Shown here piece after piece: positions 1-11,840 of a stretch of 64,000 nucleotides of DNA. Origin of the DNA: Atopsyche davidsoni (taxonomy: Eukaryota; Arthropoda; Insecta; Trichoptera; Hydrobiosidae). Position 1 is the first letter of the stretch, and each line of letters opens with the position of its first letter. Under the pieces are notes generated by a model, which ran no database searches, had not been told where the DNA came from, and worked only from the letters and a program-made list of their open reading frames with translations. The position numbers and the translations under genes are program-made. The stretch lies in NCBI GenBank assembly GCA_022113835.1, contig JAILWY010000018.1, positions 15,105,501 through 15,169,500 of the forward strand, given 5' to 3'.

Positions 1-3000
1 GTTTCGGGTTTACAACCTGTTGACGTTCCTCCTTTGTGATTCTTTATAGAATGCTGGGAGATATAAAATAATATTAAAGGCACAAGAGAAGTTGGAGTCT
101 AAGGAAGCTTATAAAAAATGTTTGTTTTTACACTGTCTTACGTAGCGTTTATCCATTCACAAGATAATTTTTCTTTTAGAGATAATAAATTATAAGTACA
201 TTTTTATTTAACACAAATATATTAAAGTACGTAGAGAAAAACATCACAATGAACGATAACCAGTTATGTATTATGTATTGTATATACGGTTAAGCTGCAT
301 GCTATAAATGAGCGAAAGTTAAAAAAATATAATGACTTAACAAAATAATTAGTAAAATTTTTGAGATTGAAAAAGTCAGGTCCACCAACACCTAGTTACA
401 CATTCAAAAAACGGTAAAATTAATGTTAAAAATATACACCATAGTATTTGAATTATTACTGAATTCGTCTATTGTTATGTTTGGAAAATGGTCGAATTAT
501 TATTCGTTGGATTTTGCACGGAACCGAGTGAAGCGCACGCTCTGGGTTCGTTCGTGACTGACCGCCAACCTGGAGTCTAAAATAGTATAAACTTTTTGAG
601 AACATGAACAACGTCACATCATTTTAATTAGATTCAATGTTATAAACACTAATTTCTTAAACTCAACATACAATATTATATTTTCTAAAGGGACTCAGTA
701 ATTGGTAAAAATGTGTACCGTATCTTCTTGATTGATATTAAAAATTATATAATAATTTTGGTCTAAAAAATGTGTTCTTCTGTGAGTATCCTTATTTAAC
801 TACATCAGATGAAGCGATTGCAATTTTAATTATTTTGACGTATAACGAGGAGGAAGAGAAATAACAATAAATTATCTGCATTTTCATTACTAAGCACTGA
901 AATGTTCATTTCGAAAATGATTTGCAAAGCTTGTGCTTGAAATATTATCATTTCTGTCGAGGCTGCCTGATTGACGGGCAGAGGCGGTTCCGCGCGATTG
1001 CATAATGAACGTCTCGGCCGGGAGTATGAATAGACTCGCGGGAAGCTCAGCACGGCGATGATAATCACTGAGCGACGTCGATTTAGAATAATTATTAGTG
1101 TATCTGCTCAATCATTCACACAACAGAGATCTGTGTTTGCTTAATTAATTATATGCCTTATAAAAGATGTATGGACGCCTAATGGACACGTTCAAGATAA
1201 ATACGTTGTACAATAGGCACTTTATATTTTTTAAAACAAACACACTTAAAGAACTGATATACATATTGACTTTTAAGTACATATATAAGACATCTCTGTA
1301 ATCACATTGGAAGTCATTATTTCATTTATTTTATTCACTAAATTAAAATTCAACAGGCAAAAGGTATACAAAAAGAAGGCTTCGGGTTCTACGCAAGTAC
1401 ACTACACGTAATTGCAACAATTATTTTCAACGTAGATTATTCGTTGCAGTAATATTAAAGGTTTGTGTACTTAGAATTATGATTATATTCTGATTCAACC
1501 TTATATGGGTAAACTATTTTTTTACTCAATCAAGAAATACTAGCGGTAATTACAGAAACGTGCAAACATTGCGATGAGCTGAGAAAGCAGACGACATTTT
1601 TTCAGTTTCCAGTTAACTATATGAGCGAGTCTTATTGGACAGAAACGTGTCGGATATTTATAAAAAAAAATGCGATGTGGCGTTCCTCAGTGAGTATAAA
1701 TGCTGATACACTTACTCAGTTGTTTTATAATAATCATTATATATATACATCCACTAGCAAAATAACGCAAGCAACCGACTCAAGCCATTCGTTAAATTAC
1801 CTGAGTAATATCCAAGTCGACAATATATATATAATATTTTCTTCAGTTATTTAAACTAAGGCCAATGTGTCAAAGTACTTTTCCCAACAAGACATGCCAA
1901 CCTATGGATGAACAGTCGTAGCGTAATCGATGTTTTGTAATAAATGCCAACATTTTTTACTCAGTAGGGATGTGAAGTCAGGGAGATTGATGTGTCCGTC
2001 TCATAGAAGATCGAACACCGATTTTTTGACAAGGCGATTGCGAATTTCACAGAAGTCTCATTAAGGAAGTTCAAGACAGTCGCCATCGCATTATTTGAAT
2101 TTCACAGTCACAATTTATGAGGAAAAATTTCATGAATTCATGACTTGAGAATTTAATATATACTTGAATCCATGCAAATAATAACCTATAAAGTTTTGTT
2201 AAATCTTTCAAACTGAAAATGAGCTTATAATTTCAGCTTCATTGATAAAAATCTAAATATAAAAGTCTAAAATATGGATATTTCGGTCGTATATTTGAAA
2301 GTATGGAGGTTCTTTCTTAAAAAAAACAATAGTTTTATTTTCTTAATAAAAAACAATAGTTCATTTTACCCTTTAACATTTAATCGTTCTTTTATTATTT
2401 TACGCTTTCATCCAACCAAAAAAACATCTTCAAAACGACATCTTCGACACACGTGTATATATAAATGTATAGTAAAAATACGTGTTGTTTTAGCTGATAT
2501 TCTGTAAGTCGTTAGTTTATTTTTTTTAACATATCGTCATACATAAGGATTTGCTATTTGGTTTGATTATTCTGTCTCTAGAATGTCAATCTTTAGACGA
2601 AAAATTTCAAATATTTTTAATTTAGATCTAAAATTGATAAATATTAAAACTTGGATTTATTTTTAAATTTTCTTTTAAAAACAATACAACGTTTAACAAT
2701 TTTTGTTTTTTACTCCAAACGATTTAACGTGGATAGTAGAAAGAAGATAAATAAAAAGCAAGCATAATTCATTGATCAAACAAACATCAAAGAAAGAGAA
2801 AATATTTATCATGTAATTAATTGCAGAAAAAGGAAAACAAACAATGTATTGTATGGTTTATGTCTTTCCCTTTTATTGCGAATGAATAATATTTAAATCT
2901 TATGTACCAAATAGATTTTTATCATACAACATATCTTAATTTATTTCTAAATTAAAAAATGCTCTTGATAAATGTGACGGTGATTAATATATTTTTTCAG

Positions 3001-3419
3001 GCAATAATTTATAAACACTCAATAAAGGGAGAAGTTGAATCTTAAGGATATTGAGATTTTTTACTATCACTAATGAACTTCGCATGTCTAGAGCCAATAA
3101 ATAATTCTGACGAGGCAATGATAATATTTAACTGTTCTTTGTAGTGGTCAGTTAATAACGCATTCATGATATTTAAATTACAATATTACTGACAACGTGC
3201 TTACTTAATCAACGATAAACATGGAGCCATATGGTTCATGAATATAAATGTATTTATATTGCTTATTCTTTATAACTGCAGTTTTTATTATTAAGGCGTA
3301 TGTGTCAATGTTTTATATATTGTGATTATAAAAGAATTTTATGTTATTTTGTAAATATAAAGCCAACGGGTCTAAAGTCAAAGAATTTGCATACCAAAAA
3401 CATTCTTCTAAAATTGTTG
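1..3419. other. AT-rich DNA without a supported gene
   Basis: Only short chance ORFs. Two GC-richer patches stand out, 515-575 and 960-1085. The second has several TCAGT/CTCAGTG words on the minus strand and could be a conserved regulatory element, but nothing proves it. Confidence 0.7.
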
Positions 3420-3421
3420 TA

Positions 3422-3850
3422 CAGTAAAACCTCGATATAACGGACCAATGAAGGGAGGGGGCGTCCGGTATAGCCGAAAGTCCGTTATATAAAAACAGGC
3501 TTAAAATAAATTAAAAACCCATTTTTTTTAAATACACTGTATTTAGATATAAATAAAATATACAAAAAATAAAATTCTATTTAATTGTCTTCGGACACTC
3601 GTCGTGAAAGTGATATTGTTGTTTGATATCGACGCGCTTGCTTTCGGTAATCCTACTAAAAAAGGAATCGAGTTTTGTTTGTACTTTTGATGTTTGCTGT
3701 TTTTTTATAATCAACTCACGAAAATAACGAAAAATTAAAAAAAAAATTGCACTTAAAACGTTTTTAATTTTATTGTACATTTGACCTGATTTTTTGTCCG
3801 TTTTATCCGAGCTCCGCGAAATAGAGGTCCGCTATATCGAGGTTTTACCG
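3422..3850. mobile_element. pogo/Tigger-type MITE, 429 bp
   Basis: Terminal inverted repeats CAGTAAAACCTCGATATAAC (left) and CGGTAAAACCTCGATATAGC (complement of right), flanked by TA duplications at 3420-3421 and 3851-3852. The CAGTAAAACCTCGATATA end is typical of pogo/Tigger elements. The inside is a deletion remnant that keeps the 3' end of the transposase reading frame on the minus strand, so this is an internally deleted non-autonomous copy. Confidence 0.88.
3577..3780 (-). pseudogene. C-terminal remnant of pogo/Tigger transposase with a PIP-box-like motif
   Basis: Minus-strand open frame of 67 codons within the MITE, ending near its left arm. It has no catalytic domain. It contains QTKLDSFF (3658-3681), which fits the PCNA-interacting consensus Q-x-x-h-x-x-F-F. 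Drosophila pogo transposase is reported to bind PCNA through a C-terminal motif, which supports the origin of this fragment. Probably not expressed. Confidence 0.55.
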
Positions 3851-3852
3851 TA

Positions 3853-5912
3853 CCAGCACTAAATGAGACTGAAAATAAGTATTTCACAAAGTCACTTAGA
3901 CGAGTGAAAGGCTCGCGGATCGGTGGAGCTGATGGAAGGATTTACAAGAGATGGCCGGCCAGTGAGTGAGCTGTCGCGCCGAGGAGTGCCCTAATGCGCC
4001 AGCTCGAGTAAAGCTATCGGAGGAAGCTTTGTTGATTGTGTTGTCTCTTTTGGTTCGAACGATACTACAATTACCGTAAAGCAATGCTGCCCTATAAGGA
4101 ACTTTATAATCAACCCGAGGAAACAGGAGCGCCTCAGAAAAATCACTTATTCTGCATAGGTCTACTGTACATAAAAAATCACATTAAATTATTTTTCATT
4201 AAAATTAATCTGATTTTAAATATAAGTCTTGCTGTGTTTTTATTTTTCATTTTTAAAAATAACAAATAAGAGCCAAGAATTGTAATTTAAATATCAACTG
4301 AAGAGACTTAATTGGTATTGCGATCGTTCAATATTAAAATTTTCATTTCTAGATAAGAGTATTTCATGAATTCGAAGGCCTAACCTTTCTAATATATATT
4401 AAATCTATTAAAAACGTTTTTTTTTTACTAAATAAAAAACAGACTTTTCAATACATAATAATTTAGTTTATTTTAAATAAATATAGAAATGAAAATATTG
4501 TTCAACTAAGTTGGACAACTTGAAGATAATTATTTTTCATTTTATTATTTTTGAATGGCAATTAAAAGTTTGCATAGTTAAAACTTTAAGAGCGTGATTC
4601 TAAGTATTGCTTCTGACATGTATTCAAATCAATAAAGACAGATTTTGAGTGGGTAATACGAATGTATAACGGATCCTATCACTAGTCTATTATTATAATC
4701 CAATTACACCAAAATTGATGTTAACAAAGTAAGCGCCTTTATTAAAACTTAAATACGTAGTCATTTTATAATTATTTCTATGGTACTATAATTTATTTTA
4801 ATTTTAACAAGATGATTTTATTTGGACAACATTATGTCAGTGTCGGTGTTAATACAGTTAGTTTACCTTTAACCGGGTAGCGCTCACTCCAGCACATTTA
4901 CAGTAAAAATTTGTGGTGTAAAGTTGTTATAAATAAATTTGGAATGTTGTTTTAGCGAAAGGGTAACTATATTTTCAGTGTAAAGGAAAGCACCCACTGA
5001 GAGTGATAAGAGAAGAAAGTCGACGAGTGATGCGATGTGTCTTGTTGGAAAAGTCTCACTCAAGCAGACGTAGTTCTGATTACTAGAATAGGATATACTC
5101 ATTTTCAAAATTCAATCATCATCTTTTAAAAAACTTTAAACTCACATGAAAATCAATCAAAAAAACGTTTTCATATTTTTTTTATTTTTAACTAAATTTA
5201 TTTTAGTTACTGGTATTAAACGGTGGCCGGAATATGCTAAAGTATTTTTTTGGTGATTTGTTATACCACTTTTTATTTGTTGATACGACTAGTTTTGCAA
5301 ACAGACGTGTTGGCGAGACTAGACGCATCCATAAACAAAAATTTAAAAATTACTGAAAATATTAATTTAAAATAAAATACTTCTCGAATCAGTTTCAGAA
5401 TGGCGAATTGCATCTGAGCCGTCCGGCGCTGGTTTGTAAGAAGCACTTAATCTATGCGCGTCCCCCATTACCCGCGACATGCCAACCAGACCAGGACAGC
5501 CGTCCCTGCGCTGTCTAGGAAGCCGTCGCATGCCAATCAGTGGGCCAACAGCGGGCCAACAGCGAGGCGACATGTGCAGGTTGCCCGGGCTTCCCCTATT
5601 GTCTGCCCGCGTCGAGGCTTTAAAGGAAAATAGAGACATTTTCGCCATAAATAATCGCAGATTTATCTCTGGCGTGTGAAAGGTTGACTTTAAGTATTGC
5701 ATTCTGTAGGCTTAATTATAATTTATACGAGAGCAACTTTCTTTGTCTCTACAACCATTTGTATTCGTTTGCTATGGCGTAAATGAAGCACAATATCCCA
5801 TATATTTTCATAGTCACAGCAGATAAATTTCATTGAAATAAAAAATAAATTAGATTGAAGCTTTACTTTTTTAACATCTTATATTATAATTATTTTACTA
5901 TTGTCAAAATAA
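3853..5912. other. AT-rich DNA with two GC-rich patches, no recognised gene
   Basis: Patches at 3897-4035 and 5395-5690. The second is strongly GC-rich, contains GGGCCAACAGC in tandem, and is open in both strands without any recognisable protein. Confidence 0.6.
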
Positions 5913-6366
5913 TTATGCTTTGATATTAATGCATACATCTTCTTCTTTTGTTGCCTTTCCTCGTACGAGGTTGTTGACCATTTCCTCAAACATGTCTCTA
6001 TCCTGGACCAGTCTCACCAATCCGGCTGCACTTCCGATCTCCAGCCACTGGCGCAAATTCCGCATCCACGTGAACTTCTTTCTTCCAATGCCCCTATTTC
6101 CTTGGACATCAGCTGGAGGATGACATACTTATTGTTGCGAAAAATGTAGCCAAAATAGGAGACCTTTCGCTTCTCTATCGACGTCAAGAGTTCCCTTTCT
6201 TTGCGCATTCTGTGCAAGACTCTTTCATTTGTGACAAGGTCAGCCCAAGGATTCTCACATACAGCCACATTTTAAACGCTTCAATTCTTCGCTTAGTAGC
6301 GGTCTTGAGTGTCCAGGCTACAACTCCATAAAGGAGAACTGAGACGACATAACACTTAGTGAAGAT
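5913..6366 (-). pseudogene. Non-LTR retrotransposon reverse transcriptase, C-terminal fragment
   Basis: Three minus-strand frames read on in series: CYVVSVLLYGVVAWTLK and EAFKMW (about 6366-6250), then NERVLHRMRKERELLTSIEK and FGYIFRNNKY (about 6250-6085), then WMRNLRQWLEIGS and LVRLVQDRDMFEEMVNNLVR (about 6075-5913), ending at a TAA. This is the tail of insect endonuclease/reverse-transcriptase ORFs, downstream of the catalytic YxDD, which is absent. Two frameshifts show decay. The clade is not resolved. Its upstream edge fades into a short TA tract. Confidence 0.8.
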
Positions 6367-6429
6367 ATATATATATTTATATATACAGCCTACGTGCCCC
6401 CGGTCAGGCGCGACAGATCTGATTGGCAA

Positions 6430-8621
6430 ACATTGTCCGTGACGGAGCGTTGATTATCGTTCATATTTGTCAATAATTAATGGCACCCCAAATTTTTAAC
6501 CTTTACAATCACAACACGTAAAGAAAAAAGGATGCAACGCTCTAAAGTAAGGACTCGTCTGAATAAATATTACACTTATTATCTTCGATTCATGCAGTGC
6601 TTACTTAATATGACATCAAATATACCTCAGAATACCGCAAGTCTTAGCTATATTTTTTAACAAATTTTAATATTATTTAAACAAATCAACATTGAAAAAA
6701 AAATACATATATTTTCTATTCGGTTTCGTTTTTATGTAAAAGGTAGTATTAATAATTAACGTAGTGAAATATAATTTTTAAATAATTATATGACGATGGT
6801 ATTGTTTTAAAAAAATGTGTGAAGTTACAGCATAAGTGAAATTCGTTTTTGCATTCATTCAAATGTTTGCATGGACCGTAATATTTTATTTGTAATATAT
6901 ATATATATATATTAAAATCAACTCTTTTACAGTTATATTATTAAATATGTGATCCTATATTGGAAAAATATTTTATTTTATTAATTGCATTTACGACATC
7001 TTCAAAGGAAAACAAAATTCCGTTGCCAGTGTATGCGCTAGTAGCCAACTATGATAAAAGCTTTATGTTTCATCCGTCAGAGGTAAAAGTACTTCGAGCT
7101 TCGATGTTCAGAGAATTTCATGAACAGAGATGGCGTTTGATATTCATCTGAAAGCCTTCAATGTTTTATATTTATATAAATATTCAAAATATAGTATTTT
7201 TTACTGTATATTTTAATATTTTTATGATGTTTGATTGAGAGTTTTAAGAAAAAAAAAATATTTAAATATAATTACTGATAACTTTTTATATTTATTGTGA
7301 GCATGAATATTGCAAAATTTGCTACCGCCAATCCGCTTGTATAAAAAATCGATCGGAATAAGAAAGCGCGGCAGAATTATTTATACATAAATCCTTCAGG
7401 TTTGCTATTCAAATTTCATGAATTCGCATGTCAAAATATAAAACCGTCTACGATGTTTTCTGAATTATTTCGACTGCATATTTACAATTGAAATCGGATT
7501 TCAATAGAAATCCGTTCATTTAATTTAATTTTGAAATAATAAATAAAAGTTCGAAGAAATAACGTAAACAAGTCAAACAAGAACCTTTTTAAAAAAATAT
7601 ACTGATAATCACAGATTAAAAATATTGTGCTGCAGAATTCAAAAAACAATACTGCGAAAATTTTATAAAATAATTGGCTTTTAAAACAATTCGAAACAAT
7701 TTTTAAGTGATATTTTTGCTATTACAATGAGATGAAGGTTTGAGGGTTGTTGACATTTCCTTTCAATTCTTTCCTTCTTCTATTACTGAACGTTTTTAGA
7801 GTTTACTTTATTCATTAGCATAGAATAATTATTTGATAATACGTATAAATTATATACTTTACTTCATAGACTGTAAATAAACACTTATTTTTGTAATATT
7901 TATTTGATTGAATAATTATGTTGTGGTTGTAGCGTGAATACTTGCTAACGACCACGGGTTCAATGAGTGGGACAATGAGCAATAATTAACCGTGTCAATC
8001 TACTATAATAATAGCCATTGTGTGTGTGTGTGTATGTTTCGTTTTTTAGTTCTCTATAGAATATCTTAAAAGATACAAAGCTGATTTTTTGCACGTAAGT
8101 TTAGTAAATTTTTCCGCAGCTATGTGCCGAATTTCAAGACGATAGGATAATATTTTTATTCATAAACTATAAAATATGCTTTAGCGAGTTTCAATATGTA
8201 CGAATTATATGATTCTGTTCTTCACCGCGAGAATTTCAAATTTAGAACTTTTACAAAAAAAACAAATTTTGGATGCTTCTAAGAAATTTCCAGCTTATGT
8301 CAGTTTGACACAAATGCCATCTCTATTTTTTTTATCGAAATTGCATTAGAAATTATTAATCACATCATTAATAACTCAAAATAACACCTTCTACGCACAG
8401 AAAACGTAATTAAACGTAATTAAATTGGTGCAGTCGATTTTTCGCAAAACGGACTAGAAAATGATCAAAAAAAACTCGATTATGGGACCTAGACCCTTAA
8501 TAACTCAAAATAAAACGTAATTCAACAAGAATTGCACAATTGAACGTGATAAAGACTGCATCAAATAAATAAAAGTGCAGTGAAAAGTGATGCGTTGTTT
8601 GTGACACGAAATGTGACATAA
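6430..8621. other. AT-rich DNA, possibly ending in Helitron 5' sequence
   Basis: Nothing recognisable to about 8010. From 8020 a TG microsatellite leads into sequence that runs unbroken into the Helitron relic and may belong to it; ATTAATAACTCAAAATAA-like words recur at 8358 and 8499. Confidence 0.5.
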
Positions 8622-9060
8622 ATGTCAAGCAATGAGTTTGAAGGAAAACGTGAGCAGCGTCTTCTTAAAATTCGAGTACGCGCATCGACCTCAAGACAAA
8701 AAGAAACTGATGCACAGCGAACGCTGCGTTTGTCTTCGGATTAATTAATGTGACCTGTCGATTTTGCAATGCTTTACATTATCAAGCAGAAAACCCATCA
8801 GATGGAATGATCAACGATTACTATCACAAAGGTAAAGTGACACTACCAGCAAGACCTATTTCCCCAGTATATTTAAAGGATATTTATAATTGAAATTTCA
8901 AGAGAAAAATAACATCATACAATAACAGTATATCTTTTGCATCAATGGGAGCTAAATTAACAGTAGGCCACTCTGTTTCAAAGTTCAAGGCCAAGAATAT
9001 CACAGAACTTCGCACCTTCATCCAACTGATGGTACAAAATTAAAGCATTATTCGTCTTAT
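8622..9060 (+). pseudogene. Helitron Rep/helicase N-terminal relic
   Basis: Three adjacent fragments in different frames. 8622-8744 reads GKREQRLLKIRVRAS and RQKETDAQRTLRLSSD. 8756-8893 reads CRFCNALHYQAENPSDG, then HKGKVTLPARPISPVYLKDI, the zinc-binding segment before the Helitron-like N domain (its second CC pair is YY here). 8897-8985 reads SYNNSISFASMGAKLTVGH, and a shifted frame from 8983 reads VQGQEYHRTSHLHPTDGTKL, matching the GQ.YHR...L.P motif. The Rep HUH core and helicase are absent. The 600 bp upstream may be Helitron 5' sequence; no termini were defined. Confidence 0.8.
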
Positions 9061-11669
9061 TATGTTCAAACACTATTGCATCGTTCATCGAATTCGTGTC
9101 ATTCTGTGACGGGCTACATTTCTAGTAATATATAATTTAAATAATATATACTTAATATGCAACAAAAATAGGAAAACAAATATTTGTTTAAATTTCTCCA
9201 CACTCAACTTTTTTGTACTTTTATAATTATTCCTTACAGTGAACAAATCTAAAACAACCAAAAAGTAAATATGGTATACTGATAGATAGAGTAAATTATT
9301 CAATATGTGTATTCATGTTTAAATAAGCTGTATTTGATTGATATGGGTATTTTGTAGGATAAATGATATATGATGTTCTTGTTAGCTTCGTCCTGTACAT
9401 TACAGTTTCATTTCAAATGTAAGTTTAAATTATCAAAAAGTACGTGTATTTTTTAAGCAATGACATTTTTGCTAACTCTAATTGTTTAATATTCCAACAT
9501 GTGCACAGAATCACAGAATGATATCTATGACCGTTAAAATATATAATTTTATAAAAAGAAACTAACTGTAAATGTTTTAAGTCCCTGCAATTACCCGTTT
9601 ACCGTAAATGTTTGACTGAAATGCATAACGCTATTTGATCCGTTTAGTATCGCTGGGAAAATTGGATACATTTGAATTTAATTAACCAAATGAATAATAA
9701 CTATAAATAATTAAAATTGGTATTGAAAAATTGGATTCTTTTTCAATTCTTTGTAAAATTAATAAAAATGTATAAAATCATTTTTATTTCGCAAATCGCT
9801 CTAGCAATATTTTTAGGACACGATATGCTTGCATATTTACTACTTAACTATTTATTATCTTAGTATTTATTATCTTTTAAAGTTTACCATTCGTCTGCGT
9901 GGCAGCCTCTGCTCTGTCCCTTTACTGTTGATGTGTTTTGATGACCTCGGCTCTCGTCTATCTTGTAGTTTCTTTTTTCTGGTCTGATTGCATACATAAA
10001 ATTAAATGTTTGTTTGTATAATATCTAGTGGGTACCCCAAGCTAAGCTTACAGCCCTAAACTACTACTTAAACCTTCATAAATCGTGATATTCTTACCCT
10101 TACGGCACTTATGATTAACAGCTTAATTTATTTGAAATAATGTTGTACCGTGTGTAAATTTGTTGTTTTCTTTTAAATAAGTTTATTAACACCATTTAAA
10201 TTAACATAATAATAGTTATATCACAATTGGTAAATCGCTGATTACATTTTAAGCTCAGGTATTAAAGTGATAATACTTAAATCTAGAATGGCTCATTTGC
10301 CGTCAGCGACTTTTTGTGTCCAATTTTCTTTTGTCTTAGATTTTTAATTAATTTTAATAAATAATTGTTTTTTTAACAGTCAGGTTCTCTCAAAACGAGT
10401 TTTCTTGAATTAATTAAACAGATTCTTTAAATTCAACTTAAGAAATAACGGTATAAACATAGTGCAAATGAAAATTGTCCAACTTGAGAATTTCGTATTT
10501 ATTAGGCTACTGTTTGATTAATTTATATTTATTTAAAGAAATTCTCAAACGAAAAAGTTATTTAGTTTGATTTAAATAATGTAAATAAAATATTAATATG
10601 AATTATCATCTTGTGGCACCAATGCTTTATAAATGTTCTAGGAGAGTATCCATACTAGGTTTATCTGTGCTTATACATACTTCCGTGCCACTTTGTCTAT
10701 TGTGAGATTTTATCGGGGTGAGGATTTACTGTTTCCTTTGTATCAATAAATGGTGATAGCTGTTATTATTTTTTTCTCTAAACATAACATTATAAAATAT
10801 ATTTTTCTGGCTTGTGATTCGGAAATGTTTTCAATGAATTCAACTGTTAAAAGTTTGATGTCATAAATTGTTGCATTATATCGTTTATTTAAGTATATTT
10901 AAAATTTGAAATCATACTGGTATTGTTTAGTTTTATAACATATTATATATAAAATTATTACTATCTTTACAAAGCTATAAATGTAGCAGAAAGTAAAATG
11001 TTTTCACAATTTATGAATTAGTTCAATTTCGTGGTCATGACAGCCATTGGATTGCTCTTGAGTTTATTGCATTTTTCCATTTGTAGATTTCCGATAAGAT
11101 TTTGGGTTACTTTTTATTTGAAAGTAAGGTAACAGAAAGGTAAACCTTAAAATTAGCACAAGCTTAAGCTTATCACTGTGGAAATCGGCTGAGGGAACAG
11201 AAATCAAATAAATTTATATTCCAGCCCTAACGAGATTACGCATTCCTCTTTCCTTTTATAGCAAAGGTATCCTATTTTAGGTATAATAATATATCAAAGT
11301 TAATATATTTGTATTTTATTTTTGCAAAGAAAAGTATGATAAGTTTGCAATAAATTATAAATTGTACTAAATCAATTTCAACTATTATTACCATAAGTTT
11401 TTTTAAAAATAATATTTTTGTTATATCACATTTTATTATATTATATTAAAGGCAGCATAAAAGATCTTTATTTGATTGATTAGTGGTTGTTTGAGAATTG
11501 CTTTTAGTAAACGCCAAGCTTCGGCTATATCGATCTAGGAAATTTTTGGCAATGCGTCTAATTTTTCATTTATTCGAAATTGATCATTAATTTAGTGTCA
11601 GCTTTACGTATATTTATTCCACTGTATAGATATCATTCAATATAATAATTTACATTTTTTATTATTATT

Positions 11670-11740
<71 letters not shown>

Positions 11741-11775
11741 TATACACATATATATATACACACACATATATATGG

Positions 11776-11840
<65 letters not shown>

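Noticed and set aside
5367..5702. 111-codon minus-strand ORF with an antisense ORF.
   Set aside because: GC patch; the protein is low in recognisable structure and has no splice or start context.
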